A DNA stretch of 64,000 bases from Pseudomonas sp. (GTDB taxonomy: Bacteria; Pseudomonadota; Gammaproteobacteria; Pseudomonadales; Pseudomonadaceae). Below are positions 55,100 to 64,000 of this stretch, piece by piece. How positions within the stretch are numbered: position 1 is the first letter of the stretch; the number at the start of each line of letters is the position of its first letter. The stretch spans positions 153,342-217,341 of the forward strand of contig JAUYKV010000034.1 in assembly GCA_030699825.1 (NCBI GenBank). Direction: 5' to 3'. A program made the translations under genes and the position numbers. Below the pieces are notes generated by a model, which saw only the letters and a list, made by a program, of their open reading frames with translations, searched no databases and was not told where the DNA came from.

Positions 55100-55648
55100 T
55101 TAGCGGTCGTCGAGGGCGAAGGCGGTCAGGGTAAAGGTCGGGATGCCGATGTCTTGCAGTTTTTCCGAGCCGCCCAGCTCGGGCAGGTCGATGATCGCGG
55201 CGGCTTCGTGGATGCTCGCACCCATGCGCCGTACCAGTTGTGCGGCGGCCAGCAGGGTGCCGCCGGTGGCGATCAGGTCATCGAACATGAGTATCTGGTC
55301 GCCTTCGCAGAGGCTGTCGGCCTGTACTTCGAGAAAGGCCTCGCCGTATTCGCTCTGGTAGCTCTCGCGCAGCACCTCGCCCGGCAGCTTGCCCTGCTTG
55401 CGAAACAGGATCAGCGGCTTGTTCAGTTCATAGGCCATGATCGAGCCGATCAGAAAGCCGCGGGCATCCATGGCGCCGATATGGCTGAACTCGGCTTCGA
55501 CATAACGCTGGATAAAACTGTCGGCGACCATGCGCAGGGCGCGTGGCGACTGCAGCAGCGGGGTGATGTCGCGAAAAGTCACCCCGGGCTTGGGGAAGTC
55601 CGCGACCGGGCGGATCAAGGTTTTGATACTGAATTCGTCGAAAATCAT
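55100..55648 (-). CDS. apt: Adenine phosphoribosyltransferase
   Basis: A 182-residue purine-salvage enzyme making AMP from adenine and PRPP. The N-terminus [20 protein letters not shown] is typical, and the PRPP-binding loop is [17 protein letters not shown]. Length is standard. It lies between anr and the sodium-channel gene. Confidence 0.95.
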   Translation of the reverse strand: MIFDEFSIKTLIRPVADFPKPGVTFRDITPLLQSPRALRMVADSFIQRYVEAEFSHIGAMDARGFLIGSIMAYELNKPLILFRKQGKLPGEVLRESYQSEYGEAFLEVQADSLCEGDQILMFDDLIATGGTLLAAAQLVRRMGASIHEAAAIIDLPELGGSEKLQDIGIPTFTLTAFALDDR

Positions 55649-55704
55649 CGCAAGATTCCTGCCGCTAAGGTGCCGGCTGTTGGCGGCCGGCGCTCACGCT
55701 CCGG

Positions 55705-56439
55705 TCAGCCGTCGAGGTTGCCGCCGGCCAGGGCGCACAGTTCGATGGGGTCGAGAATATGCACCGACTTGCCTTCTGCTTCGAGCAATTGGTTCTGCTG
55801 GAAGCGGGTAAATACCCGGGAGACGGTTTCCACCGCAAGGCCTAAATAGTTGCCAATTTCGTTGCGCGACATGGCCAGGCGGAACTGGTTGGGTGAAAAG
55901 CCCCTGGCGCGGAAGCGGGCAGACAGGTTGACCAGAAAGGTGGCAATGCGTTCGTCGGCGGTTTTCTTCGACAGCAGCAGCATCATCTGCTTGTCGTCGC
56001 GGATTTCCCGGCTCATCACCCGCATCAACTGGCGCCGCAGTTGCGGCAGGAGGATCGACAGCTCGTCGAGCCGCTCGAAGGGGATTTCACAGACCGACGT
56101 GGTCTCCAGGGCTTGCGCAGAAACCGGGTAGGCCTCGGTGTCCATGCCGGACAGGCCGACCAGTTCGCTGGGCAGGTGAAAGCCGGTGATCTGTTCTTCG
56201 CCGTTGTCGCTTAAGCTGAAGGTCTTCAGTGCACCGGAACGCACGGCGAACACCGAGTTGAACACATCGCCCTGGCGAAACAGGAACTCGCCTTTTTTCA
56301 GTGGGCGACCGCGCTTGACGATCTCGTCCAGCGAGTTCATGTCTTCCATGTTCAGCGACAGCGGTAGGCATAAGGTCGCCAGAGTGCAATCCTGGCAATG
56401 AGCTTGATGTGGCGTATGCAGCTTGATGCTTCCGGACAT
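55705..56439 (-). CDS. anr: Anr/Fnr anaerobic regulator with [4Fe-4S] cluster
   Basis: A 244-residue regulator. The cysteine set is complete: three N-terminal Cys ([11 protein letters not shown]) and a fourth in TTSVCEIPF, the oxygen-labile cluster ligands. The effector domain is followed by the helix-turn-helix [20 protein letters not shown], whose recognition residues (ETVSR) match the Fnr class. Anr activates microaerobic genes in pseudomonads including hemN and cbb3 oxidase genes, both nearby here. Confidence 0.95.
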   Translation of the reverse strand: MSGSIKLHTPHQAHCQDCTLATLCLPLSLNMEDMNSLDEIVKRGRPLKKGEFLFRQGDVFNSVFAVRSGALKTFSLSDNGEEQITGFHLPSELVGLSGMDTEAYPVSAQALETTSVCEIPFERLDELSILLPQLRRQLMRVMSREIRDDKQMMLLLSKKTADERIATFLVNLSARFRARGFSPNQFRLAMSRNEIGNYLGLAVETVSRVFTRFQQNQLLEAEGKSVHILDPIELCALAGGNLDG

Positions 56440-56556
56440 CGGCGTCGATTCCTAGGTAAAACACGCAATGCTCGTAAGGTTACAGCAGGGTGGCGGTCTC
56501 AGCCAGTCGAGGAAAGTCTTAATTGGCTCGCTGAACGCGGCTTTACAGTACCAGCT

Positions 56557-56591
56557 CATAACCGCTGGTTATGCGCTTAGCGGTTAACCGC
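56557..56591 (-). terminator. Stem-loops between hemN and anr
   Basis: GCGGTTAACCGC (56580-56591) is a perfect palindrome and CATAACC-GCT-GGTTATG (56557-56573) a 7-bp stem. Both lie just past the hemN stop and could end its transcript. No T-tract is obvious. Confidence 0.3.
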
Positions 56592-56602
56592 GGCTTACGC
56601 TG

Positions 56603-57985
56603 CTAAATCACCCGCGAGAAGCGCTGCTGGCTGTCCTGGTTGAGGTAGTGATCGAACAGCATGCACAGTGAACGTACCAGCAGGCGACCGGCGGGGCGCA
56701 CGTTGATACCTTCAGCGTTGAGGCTGATCAGGTCATCCCGGGCCATCTGCTCCAGTTGTGGCCAGATCTCGGCAAAGTACGCACGGAACTGGATGCCGTG
56801 GGCCTGCTCGATCTCGGCGAAACTCAGGTGGAAATGGCAGATCAGCTGCTGAATCACCGCGCGGCGGACCCGGTCATCGGCATTGCAGTGCAGCCCGCGC
56901 CGGGTGGCCAGTTGGCCAGTGGCCAGGCTTTGCTGGTACTGGTTCAAGTCGCTGTCGTTCTGGCAGTAGAGGTCGCCGATCTGGCTGATGGCCGAGACAC
57001 CGAGGCCGATCAGGTCGCAATGGCCGTGGGTGGTGTAGCCCTGGAAATTGCGTTGCAGGCTGCCGTCTTCCTGGGCACTGGCCAGTTCGTCGTCGGCCAG
57101 GGCGAAGTGATCCAGGCCGATATAACGGTAACCGGCGGCACTGAGCTGGGCGATGCTGGTCTGCAGTATCGCCAGTTTGTCTGCCGGGCTGGGCAGGTCG
57201 TTGCTGTCGATGCGCCGTTGCGGCATGAACCGCTCGGGCAGGTGGGCGTAGTTGAAGAGCGACAGCCGGTCGGGCTGCAGGGCGATGATCTCGTCCAGGG
57301 TCAGGGCGAAGCTTTGCGGGGTCTGCTTGGGCAAGCCGTAGATCAGGTCGATATTGACCGAGCGGAACTGCAGGGTATGCGCGGCTTCGACGATGGAACG
57401 GGTCTCTTCCAGGGTTTGCAGGCGATTGACCGCGCGCTGTACCGCCGGGTCGAGGTCTTGCACGCCGAGGCTGACCCGGTTGAAACCCAGTTCGCGGAGC
57501 AGGCCCATGGTCGACCAGTCGGCTTCGCGCGGGTCGATCTCGATGCTGTAGTCGCCGGAGTCATCATCCAGCAGGTTGAAGTGCTGGCGCAGTTGGCTCA
57601 TCAGGTGACGCAGTTCGTCATGGCTGAGAAACGTCGGCGTGCCACCGCCAAAGTGCAGCTGTTCGACGTGCTGGTTGCGGTCGAGGTGATGGCTGATGAT
57701 CGCCATCTCGTGCTCCAGCTCACGCAAATAGGGTTGGGCGCGCCCGCGATCCTTGGTAATCACCTTGTTGCAGGCGCAGTAGTAGCAGACGTGCGCGCAG
57801 AAGGGCACATGCACATAGAGTGACAGCGGGCGCAATTCCTTGCGGCTTTCGCGCAGCGCGTGCAGTAGTTCGAATGAACCGACGCCGCTGTGCATCTGCA
57901 CGGCGGTGGGGTAGGAGGTGTAACGCGGCCCGGCCTGATCGTAGCGACGGATCAGATCTGTATCCCAGTGGATGGCGTCAAGCAT
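56603..57985 (-). CDS. hemN: Oxygen-independent coproporphyrinogen III dehydrogenase
   Basis: A 460-residue radical-SAM enzyme that decarboxylates coproporphyrinogen III to protoporphyrinogen IX when oxygen is scarce. The cluster motif is C-x3-C-x2-C (FCAHVCYYC), followed by FGGGTPTFL and ACNKVITKD. Length is standard. An Anr-type box stands 63 bp upstream. It supplies haem to the cbb3 oxidase whose assembly genes follow. Confidence 0.95.
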   Translation of the reverse strand: MLDAIHWDTDLIRRYDQAGPRYTSYPTAVQMHSGVGSFELLHALRESRKELRPLSLYVHVPFCAHVCYYCACNKVITKDRGRAQPYLRELEHEMAIISHHLDRNQHVEQLHFGGGTPTFLSHDELRHLMSQLRQHFNLLDDDSGDYSIEIDPREADWSTMGLLRELGFNRVSLGVQDLDPAVQRAVNRLQTLEETRSIVEAAHTLQFRSVNIDLIYGLPKQTPQSFALTLDEIIALQPDRLSLFNYAHLPERFMPQRRIDSNDLPSPADKLAILQTSIAQLSAAGYRYIGLDHFALADDELASAQEDGSLQRNFQGYTTHGHCDLIGLGVSAISQIGDLYCQNDSDLNQYQQSLATGQLATRRGLHCNADDRVRRAVIQQLICHFHLSFAEIEQAHGIQFRAYFAEIWPQLEQMARDDLISLNAEGINVRPAGRLLVRSLCMLFDHYLNQDSQQRFSRVI

Positions 57986-58047
57986 GCGGGTAATCCCCGA
58001 TCAAACTATCAATGCCGGGAGTCTATGCAAGCGAGCCCTTGAGCGTC

Positions 58048-58061
58048 TTGACCTGTGTCAA
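58048..58061. promoter_or_regulatory. Anr-type box upstream of hemN
   Basis: TTGAC-CTGT-GTCAA is a perfect palindrome that differs from the Fnr/Anr consensus TTGAT-N4-ATCAA by one base per half. Its position and the nearby anr gene make an Anr site likely. The rest of 57986-58203 shows no gene. Confidence 0.65.
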
Positions 58062-58203
58062 CGGGAATTCGGGGGCAAGGTCGCAGAGCGGCAGATGAGG
58101 GTGCCGGGATGGGGAAAGTTCGGGTTGGGCGACGCGGCCACTTAGCGCATGGACTTAATAGCTGCAAGTAGAGCGCCATTAGATTGGCATCCCTGCTCGT
58201 GCC

Positions 58204-58887
58204 TCAATGCCCCATCAGCCAGTGCTGATGCGGGCCGGGCAGGGTCCACAGGCCGAAGAGAATCACCAGCAGGCCGCCCGCCATGCGCACGCCCTGTTTG
58301 CGCAGCAGGGCGGTCATGCGTTCGGCCGCCATGCCGGTGGCCAGCAGCACCGGCATGGTGCCGATGCCGAACGCCAGCATCAGCGCGGCGCTGTCGAGCG
58401 CGTCGCCCTGGCTCGCTGCCCAGAGCAGGGTGCTGTAGACCAGGCCGCACGGCAGCCAGCCCCACAGGCCGCCAAGCAGCAGGGCGCGGGGCAGGCTGGT
58501 GACCGGCATGAAGCGTCGGGTCAGTGGCTGGATGGTGCGCCACAGGCCGCGGCCGAGTGCTTCGATGCGGGTCAGGCCGCTCCACCAGCCGGCCAGGTAC
58601 AGGCCCATGGCGATCAGCAGCAGCGCCGCGACAACCCGTAACAGCATGGCCGCCGGGCTGTTGGCCAGGGCCCAGCCGGCCATGCCGAGGAGCAGTCCGG
58701 CGGTGGCATAGCTGAGAATCCGCCCGAGGTTGTAGGACAGCAATAGCTGAAAGCGTTGCGCGCGCTGTTCCGCCGGTATGGCCAGGGTCAGGGCGCCCAT
58801 CAGACCGCCACACATGCCCAGGCAGTGGCCGCCGCCGAGCAGGCCGAGGATCAGCGCGGACAACAGCAGGGGCGCCAGTTCAAACAC
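58204..58887 (-). CDS. TauE/SafE-like membrane protein of the cco cluster
   Basis: A 227-residue protein with about six hydrophobic segments. The chosen start is a GTG (VFELAPLLLSALILG) with GAGGAG 7 bp upstream; longer frames overlap ccoS out of register. GGGHCLGMCGGLMGAL and LLGGLWGWLPCGLVYSTLLW are characteristic of the family found beside ccoS, suspected in metal or sulfur handling for oxidase assembly. It overlaps ccoS by 8 bp. Confidence 0.85.
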   Translation of the reverse strand: MFELAPLLLSALILGLLGGGHCLGMCGGLMGALTLAIPAEQRAQRFQLLLSYNLGRILSYATAGLLLGMAGWALANSPAAMLLRVVAALLLIAMGLYLAGWWSGLTRIEALGRGLWRTIQPLTRRFMPVTSLPRALLLGGLWGWLPCGLVYSTLLWAASQGDALDSAALMLAFGIGTMPVLLATGMAAERMTALLRKQGVRMAGGLLVILFGLWTLPGPHQHWLMGH

Positions 58888-59098
58888 GGGGCGGCTCCTC
58901 GTCGTCGCTTGGCTCGTCGGGCTTTTGCGCCTGGCTGACGCCGGCCTTGTGCATGGGGTCTTCGTCGTCGAACAGGATGCTGTGGGCCGGGCCGTCGAGG
59001 TCGTCGTACTGGCCGCTGTCGACGGCCCAGAAGAACAGCCAGATGGCGAAGCCGACCAGGGCAATGGCAACCGGGATCAGGATGTAGAGCGCGGGCAT
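58880..59098 (-). CDS. ccoS: CcoS, cbb3 oxidase assembly protein
   Basis: A 72-residue protein with one membrane helix (about 4-24), then FFWAVDSGQYDDLDGPAHSILFDD, the CcoS signature. It is needed for cofactor insertion into cbb3 oxidase. It is followed by an overlapping TauE/SafE-like gene. Confidence 0.92.
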   Translation of the reverse strand: MPALYILIPVAIALVGFAIWLFFWAVDSGQYDDLDGPAHSILFDDEDPMHKAGVSQAQKPDEPSDDEEPPRV

Positions 59099-59163
59099 GA
59101 GGTCTCCGGGGCCAATAATAAGGCTCTGTACTCGTTAGCTGTTGCATGAGAGATAACGTTTTT

Positions 59164-59247
59164 GTGGGAGCGGCCGGGCGGCGTTGCGTTTCATTCGCGA
59201 AAATATTCGAAACACTGGCAATGTTTCGCGGCTAAAGCCCCTCCCAC
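59164..59247. repeat. Inverted pair of Pseudomonas REP cores
   Basis: GTGGGAGCGGCCGG (left) and CGCGGCTAAAGCCCCTCCCAC (right) face each other about 80 bp apart with imperfect stems (TTTCATTCGCGAAA, ATGTTTCGCG) between. It is typical of REP doublets and lies in the ccoI-ccoS spacer. Confidence 0.6.
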
Positions 59248-59299
59248 GAGATTGTGCTCTGGTTCAACAGATAACGGGTACATAACCAATAATAAGCGG

Positions 59300-59373
59300 G
59301 GTAGGTTGAGCTGAGTTCCGCGAAGCCCAACATGCTGATTGTGTTGGGCTTGGTTCCTCAGCGCCAACCTACC
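59300..59373. repeat. Palindromic repeat overlapping the ccoI stop codon
   Basis: GGTAGGTTG (59300-59308) pairs with CAACCTACC (59365-59373), and AAGCCCAACA (59323-59332) pairs with TGTTGGGCTT (59342-59351). The ccoI stop codon (59369-59371) lies within the right arm, so the repeat has supplied the end of that gene. Confidence 0.7.
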
Positions 59374-61777
59374 GACTGGGGCTGCGGGTCAGGCGCAGTG
59401 CATTCAATACCACCAGCAGCGAGCTGATCGACATGCCCAGCGCGGCCCAGATCGGCGTGATCCAGCCGATGGCGGCGAACGGCAGCACCAGGCCATTGTA
59501 CAGGCTGGCCCAGACCAGGTTCTCGATGATGATCCGGCGGGTGCGCCGGGCCAGGCTGAAGGCTTGTACCAGGCTGCTCAAACGGTTGGACAGCAGCACC
59601 GCATCGGCGCTGGTTTTCGCCAGGTCGGTAGCGCTGCCCATGGCCACGCTGATATCGGCGCCGGCCAGCACCGGCACGTCGTTGACCCCGTCACCGAGCA
59701 TCAACACCCGGCGACCCTGTGCATGCAATTTGTGCAGCTCCGCCAGTTTGGCGTCAGGAGTCATGCCGCCGCGGGCGTCGGCGATGCCCAGTTGGTGCGC
59801 CACTTCACCGACCATCGGCGAGTTGTCGCCCGAGAGCAGCAGCACCTGCCAGCCGCGCGCGCGACAGGCGGCGAGCAGGGCGGGGGCGTCGTCACGCAGG
59901 CGGTCATCGAGGACGAACCAGGCCAGCGGGCCGTGGCTGTCGCCGAGCAGCAGCCACTGGCCCTGTGCGCCGGGGATCGCCGGCGCGGCCCGGCCACTCA
60001 ACTGGCTGACGAAATCGGGCTGACCAATGCGCAGTTGACGGCCCTCGACCGAGCCCTGCAAACCTAGCCCGGGAATACTGTCGACCTGCTCGGCAGCCTG
60101 GGCGGCGCGGCCAAAGGCGCGGGCGATCGGGTGTTCCGAGCGATTCTCCAGGGCGGCGGCCAGGGCCAGGCAGGCATCGCTGTCCAGCTCGCCGAGCGGA
60201 TGGATGGCGCTCAGGGTCAGGCGGCCCTCGGTCAGGGTGCCGGTCTTGTCGAAGATCACCGTATCGATCTGGTTGAGGCCTTCCAGCACATGGCCGCGGG
60301 TCAGCAGCAGGCCTAGCTTGTGCAGGCTGCCGGTGGCGGCGGTCAGGGCCGTCGGGGTGGCCAGGGCCAGGGCGCAGGGACAGGTGGCGACCAGCAGGGC
60401 CAGGACGATCCAGAAGGCGCGCGAGGAATCGATCTGCAGCCAGGCCAGGCCGACCACGGCGGCCACCACCAGCACGATCAGCAGGAACCACTGCGCCACC
60501 TGGTCGGCGATCTCCGCCAGGCGTGGCTTCTCGCTTTGCGCGCGCTCGAGCAGGCGGACGATGGCCGACAGCCGGGTGGCATCGCCGAGCGCCTGCACTT
60601 CGACGGTCAGCGGCCCTTCGACGTTGAGGGTGCCGGCGGTCACGCTGTCGCCCACGCCGCGCGCTTGCGGCAGGTATTCGCCGGTGAGTAGCGATTCATC
60701 GACGCTCGACTGGCCGCTGAGAATGCGGCCATCGGCCGGCAGCAGGGCGCCGGGCGGCACCAGCACCTGCTCGCCTGCGCGCAGTTCGCTGAGCAGGATC
60801 CGCTGGCTCTGGCCGTCGGCATCCAGGCGCAGGCAGGAGGCCGGGAGCAGGTTGACGAGTTGCGCGGTCGCCGCCGCCGTGCGCTCGCGGGCGCGGCGTT
60901 CCAGGTAGCGGCCGGTGAGCAGGAACAGAGCGAACATGCCGACCGCATCGAAATACAGCTCGCCCTGGCCGGTGACGGTCGACCAGATGCCGGCGACATA
61001 GGCGCCGCCGATGGCCAGGGATACCGAGACGTCCATGGTCAGGTGGCGGGTGCGCAGATCGCGCAGGGCGCCGCGGAAGAACTGGCCGCAGCAGTAGAAA
61101 ACGATCGGAGTGGTGAGGAACAGGCTGACCCAGCGCAGGATCCTGTCCAGTTCGGGGCTGAGATCGATGTTGAATTCCGGCCAGGTGGCCATGGTCGCCA
61201 TCATCACCTGCATCCACAGCATGCCGGCCACGCCCAGTTCGCGCATGGCGCGGCGGTTTTCCCGCTGCAACTGCTCGGCGGCGGCATCGGCCTGCCAGGG
61301 GTGCGCGGCATAGCCGATCTTGCGCAGTTCCTTGAGCAACTGGCTGAGCGGCAGCTGACTGTCGGCCCAGCGCACCTGCAGGCGGTGGTTGGACAGGTTG
61401 AGGTGGGCCTCGGCGATACCCGGCACATCGCGCAGGTGCTTCTCGATCAGCCAGCCGCAGGCGGCGCAACTGATGCCTTCGATCAACAGGCAGGTTTCGC
61501 TCAGCTCGCCGTGCTGTTCGACAAAGGGCTGTTGCACGTCGGCGCGGTCATACAGCGCCAGTTCATCGGGCAGGGCCTGCGGCAGGCTTTGCGGGTTGGC
61601 GGCGCTTTCGCTGCGGTGTTTGTAGTAGTGCTCCAGCCCGCCGGCGACTATGGCCTCGGCCACCGCCTGACAGCCCGGACAGCACATGGCGCGAGTCTCG
61701 CCCAGCACCTGGACGTGAAAGCGGCTGCCGGCAGGAACCGGCAGGCCACAGTGATAACAGGGGGTTGGGCTAGCCAT
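59369..61777 (-). CDS. ccoI: Copper-transporting P1B-type ATPase for cbb3 oxidase (CcoI/FixI)
   Basis: An 802-residue P-type ATPase supplying copper to the cbb3 binuclear centre. The N-terminus has a CPGC pair and a heavy-metal domain with [10 protein letters not shown]. The transmembrane CPC motif is in [15 protein letters not shown], the phosphorylation motif is DKTGTLTEG, and the hinge is [10 protein letters not shown]. The start [11 protein letters not shown] was preferred because the longer frame passes through the REPIN repeat. The operon order ccoG-ccoH-ccoI-ccoS is standard. Confidence 0.93.
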   Translation of the reverse strand: MASPTPCYHCGLPVPAGSRFHVQVLGETRAMCCPGCQAVAEAIVAGGLEHYYKHRSESAANPQSLPQALPDELALYDRADVQQPFVEQHGELSETCLLIEGISCAACGWLIEKHLRDVPGIAEAHLNLSNHRLQVRWADSQLPLSQLLKELRKIGYAAHPWQADAAAEQLQRENRRAMRELGVAGMLWMQVMMATMATWPEFNIDLSPELDRILRWVSLFLTTPIVFYCCGQFFRGALRDLRTRHLTMDVSVSLAIGGAYVAGIWSTVTGQGELYFDAVGMFALFLLTGRYLERRARERTAAATAQLVNLLPASCLRLDADGQSQRILLSELRAGEQVLVPPGALLPADGRILSGQSSVDESLLTGEYLPQARGVGDSVTAGTLNVEGPLTVEVQALGDATRLSAIVRLLERAQSEKPRLAEIADQVAQWFLLIVLVVAAVVGLAWLQIDSSRAFWIVLALLVATCPCALALATPTALTAATGSLHKLGLLLTRGHVLEGLNQIDTVIFDKTGTLTEGRLTLSAIHPLGELDSDACLALAAALENRSEHPIARAFGRAAQAAEQVDSIPGLGLQGSVEGRQLRIGQPDFVSQLSGRAAPAIPGAQGQWLLLGDSHGPLAWFVLDDRLRDDAPALLAACRARGWQVLLLSGDNSPMVGEVAHQLGIADARGGMTPDAKLAELHKLHAQGRRVLMLGDGVNDVPVLAGADISVAMGSATDLAKTSADAVLLSNRLSSLVQAFSLARRTRRIIIENLVWASLYNGLVLPFAAIGWITPIWAALGMSISSLLVVLNALRLTRSPSR

Positions 61778-61830
61778 GGGGGCGCAAACTTGGGTCGGGC
61801 ACTTGGTTGCAGGATGTTTGACCGGGTATG

Positions 61831-61893
61831 TAGGAGCCAGCTTGCTGGCGATCCGCCGACAGGCGCCGAAAATCGCCAGCAAGCTGGCTCCTG
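61831..61893. repeat. REPIN (inverted REP pair) between ccoH and ccoI
   Basis: TAGGAGCCAGCTTGCTGGCG plus AT is followed 19 bp later by its reverse complement with one mismatch. This is the classic REPIN structure mobilised by RAYT transposases. It lies inside the operon and could form a stable mRNA hairpin between the two genes. Confidence 0.88.
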
Positions 61894-61945
61894 CGGTCTG
61901 TGTTCCGAATCCTTTCGCCAGCATCACTATCGTAGCAACAGCGCA

Positions 61946-62452
61946 CTACTCGGCATCCCCCAGTCGGATGGTCTTACCGCTTTCCAGGGTTTCTTCTTCG
62001 AACAGGCGCCAGTCATTGCCGCCTTCCTGGCCGATCAGTTCGACGAAGCGCCGGCCCTGCACCACATCCTGCATCTGCCCGTGGTACAGGCCTTGGCCTT
62101 GCGGCTGCAGGACGATGCGGCGGTCGCGCTCCGGTTGGGTTGGCGAGATCAGGTTCAGCACCAGTTGCGCCGGGCCGCTATTGCCTTGCAACTGCAATCT
62201 GGCCACGCCGCTCGCGTCGTCGAGGTCGAGGGTGGCACGCAGTTGCAGTTGCAAGGCCAGGGATTCGCGCTCCAGCGACTGGTTGATGCCTTTGCCGACA
62301 TCGTAATAGTCATCGGAGATCAAACCCGGCGGATTGCGCGTGGCAATGGTCAGCAGGGTCAGCCCTTGCACTACCGAGTAACCCAGCAGGGCAATGAGGA
62401 ACCAGGGCCAGAACTGCTTGAACCAGGGTTTGATCGGTGCTTCATCAGACAT
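61946..62452 (-). CDS. ccoH: CcoH/FixH, cbb3 oxidase assembly protein
   Basis: A 168-residue protein with a membrane helix near 15-35 ([20 protein letters not shown]) and a periplasmic FixH domain ([20 protein letters not shown], then SLERE and LTVL-like strands). It is needed for cbb3 stability. It lies 14 bp after ccoG. Confidence 0.91.
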   Translation of the reverse strand: MSDEAPIKPWFKQFWPWFLIALLGYSVVQGLTLLTIATRNPPGLISDDYYDVGKGINQSLERESLALQLQLRATLDLDDASGVARLQLQGNSGPAQLVLNLISPTQPERDRRIVLQPQGQGLYHGQMQDVVQGRRFVELIGQEGGNDWRLFEEETLESGKTIRLGDAE

Positions 62453-62466
62453 GCTTGGCCTTTTGA

Positions 62467-63873
62467 TCAGCGGACGCTCGGACCGATAAAGCGGCTGGCG
62501 GCGTCGTTATGGATGCTCTCATCGTCCGCAGAGCGGATGCGGAACATGATTTCATTGGTGCTGGACGGTAGTTTTTCCGGGTCGATCGACAGTTCGACCG
62601 GCAGCGACAGCACTTCACCGGCGAGCGCCTTGATTTCACGCTTGCCTTCGTAGACCAGACCATCGAGGCCATCGGCTTCGATCAGGAAAGTGACCGGCTG
62701 CTGGGCCTTGTTCATGATCTTCAGGGTGTAGACGTTCTCGATCCGGCCTTGCTCGTTCTCGCGGTAGAGCACGCGATCCTTGAGTACGTCCAGTTCGACC
62801 AGCGAGCGGCTGGCCACGGCCCAGACGAAGACTGCCATCATCGCCAACAGGGCGATGGCGTAGCCGATCAGGCGCGGACGCACCAGCTGGGTCTTCTGTC
62901 CCGAAAGGTTGTGTTCGGTGGTGTAGCTGATCAGCCCTTTCGGGTAGTTCATCTTCTCCATGATGCTGTCGCAGGCATCGATGCAGGCCGCGCAGCCGAT
63001 GCACTCGACCTGCAGGCCGTCGCGGATATCGATGCCGGTCGGGCAGACATGCACGCACATTTTGCAGTCGATGCAGTCGCCCAGGCCTTCGGCCTTGTAG
63101 TCGGCATCGCGTTTGCGCGGGCCGCGCGGTTCGCCGCGGCGCGGGTCGTAGGACACGATCAGGGTGTCCTGGTCGAACATCACGCTCTGGAAGCGCGCAT
63201 AGGGGCACATATAGATGCACACCTGTTCGCGCAGGTAGCCGGCGTTGCCATAGGTGGCCAGGGTGAAGAAACCGACCCAGAAAGCCGCCCAGCCGCCGGC
63301 CTGCAGGGTGAAGAGTTCGACGATCAACTCGCGGATCGGCGTGAAGTAGCCGACGAAGGTGATCGCCGTGAGCAGCGAAACGCCGACCCAGATGCTGTGC
63401 TTGGCCAGCTTGCGCAGGAATTTCTGCGCACTCATCGGCGCTTTATCGAGTTTCATGCGCTGGTTGCGGTCACCTTCGGTGACCTTTTCCGCCCACATGA
63501 ACACCCAGGTGAACACGCTCTGCGGGCAGGTGTAGCCACACCAGACGCGTCCGGCATAGACGGTGATGAAGAACAGGCCGAAGGCAGCGATGATCAATAT
63601 GGCCGACAGCAGGACGAAATCCTGGGGCCAGTAAGTGGCGCTGAGGATATGGAATTTGCGCTCCGGCAGGTTCCACCAGACGGCCTGGCGGCCATTCCAG
63701 GTGAGCCAGACAGTGCCGAAATAGAGGAGGAACAGCAGGGCGCCGCCGAGCATGCGCAGATTGCGGAAGATGCCGGTGAAGGAACGGGTATAGATTTTTT
63801 CGCGGTTGGCGTAAAGGTCGACGGTTTCGACCTTGGCCGGGGTGACGTCTTTGACAGGAATCTGCGTGTTCAT
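62467..63873 (-). CDS. ccoG: CcoG/RdxA, ferredoxin-like cbb3 assembly protein
   Basis: A 468-residue membrane protein with several N-terminal helices and two [4Fe-4S] motifs, [20 protein letters not shown] and [13 protein letters not shown]. An NqrF-like Cys motif occurs earlier ([10 protein letters not shown]). The C-terminal beta domain is periplasmic ([17 protein letters not shown]). It is implicated in copper reduction for cbb3 maturation. It is the first gene of the cco operon; the oxidase structural genes would be expected just beyond the right edge. Confidence 0.93.
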   Translation of the reverse strand: MNTQIPVKDVTPAKVETVDLYANREKIYTRSFTGIFRNLRMLGGALLFLLYFGTVWLTWNGRQAVWWNLPERKFHILSATYWPQDFVLLSAILIIAAFGLFFITVYAGRVWCGYTCPQSVFTWVFMWAEKVTEGDRNQRMKLDKAPMSAQKFLRKLAKHSIWVGVSLLTAITFVGYFTPIRELIVELFTLQAGGWAAFWVGFFTLATYGNAGYLREQVCIYMCPYARFQSVMFDQDTLIVSYDPRRGEPRGPRKRDADYKAEGLGDCIDCKMCVHVCPTGIDIRDGLQVECIGCAACIDACDSIMEKMNYPKGLISYTTEHNLSGQKTQLVRPRLIGYAIALLAMMAVFVWAVASRSLVELDVLKDRVLYRENEQGRIENVYTLKIMNKAQQPVTFLIEADGLDGLVYEGKREIKALAGEVLSLPVELSIDPEKLPSSTNEIMFRIRSADDESIHNDAASRFIGPSVR

Positions 63874-63967
63874 CGGTGTGTACCACGGCGGTTGGTTGGC
63901 TGCCCCGGTCGATGCATGCCGGCCGGGGTCATTCTCGCTATAGCGCTATGGTACGCCTGGCTTGCCC

Positions 63968-64000
63968 TGACGGCGCGCGACCAAGGGTCGCGCGCCGTCA
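63968..64000. terminator. Strong hairpin at the right edge (end of the upstream oxidase operon?)
   Basis: TGACGGCGCGCGACC and GGTCGCGCGCCGTCA are 15-bp perfect arms around AAG, immediately upstream of the ccoG leader. In Pseudomonas ccoNOPQ precedes ccoG, so this is probably the terminator of that operon on the minus strand. Any T-tract would lie at lower coordinates, where GGCAAGCC follows instead, so its strength is uncertain. Confidence 0.55.

Noticed and set aside
57993..58006. ATCAAACTATCAA just upstream of hemN considered as a second Anr box
   Set aside because: The two halves are not inverted with 4-bp spacing; only the site at 58048-58061 is a true palindrome.

Overview
The window is chromosomal DNA of a Pseudomonas (sensu lato). 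The gene order gap / edd-glk-gltR-gtrS / gtsABCD-porin / hexR / zwf-pgl-eda is the glucose-catabolism locus of that genus. An Anr-type regulator with hemN and the ccoGHIS maturation cluster, together with REP/REPIN elements, point the same way. No tRNA, rRNA, CRISPR array, transposase or integrase was found.

Layout. (1) 1-15.8 kb: glucose uptake and the Entner-Doudoroff pathway. The HexR-type operator TTGT-N7-ACAA occurs twice between gap and edd. The porin of the gts operon belongs to the LamB/maltoporin family. The mutarotase gene normally found between porin and hexR survives only as a 27-codon 3' scar. A 140-bp palindromic element sits between gtsC and gtsD. (2) 15.8-20 kb: an aldo/keto reductase, two REP-type direct repeats that truncate an arsenite/bile-acid-type transporter gene, then a secreted-protein gene coupled to a lipoprotein phospholipase-D-like gene. 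(3) 20-29.7 kb: a stress/central-carbon block with DUF3309, two tandem Crp/Fnr-like regulators, a REC-PAS-GGDEF-EAL protein, a BON-domain protein, phosphoketolase (xfp) and phosphoglucomutase (pgm, TTG start). Several promoters here share the motif TAGCGAACRGAY. (4) 29.8-36 kb: a two-component system divergent from PepSY / DUF2271 / PepSY-TM-flavoreductase / ApbE genes. This looks like a transmembrane electron-transfer and protein-flavinylation system. The DUF2271 protein carries a DGVTGAS flavinylation motif, and the same box, TTCAG-N6-GTCAG, occurs three times at its promoters. (5) 36.2-44.7 kb: a 2849-residue cyclic beta-1,2-glucan synthase. (6) 45.5-53.4 kb: a small basic protein gene, then an operon of PAS mini-protein, REC plus degenerate HD-GYP, REC, and a 1773-residue LOV-GGDEF-EAL protein, i.e. 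a candidate blue-light/c-di-GMP module. (7) 53.5-64 kb: a Cys-containing unknown, a NavAb-like sodium channel, apt, anr, hemN with an Anr-type box, a TauE/SafE-like membrane protein, ccoS, ccoI, ccoH, ccoG, and a strong hairpin at the window edge.

The most noteworthy parts are the flavinylation operon with its repeated regulatory box (29.8-36 kb) and the LOV c-di-GMP operon (45.9-53.4 kb). All functional assignments come from reading motifs. No database search was run.
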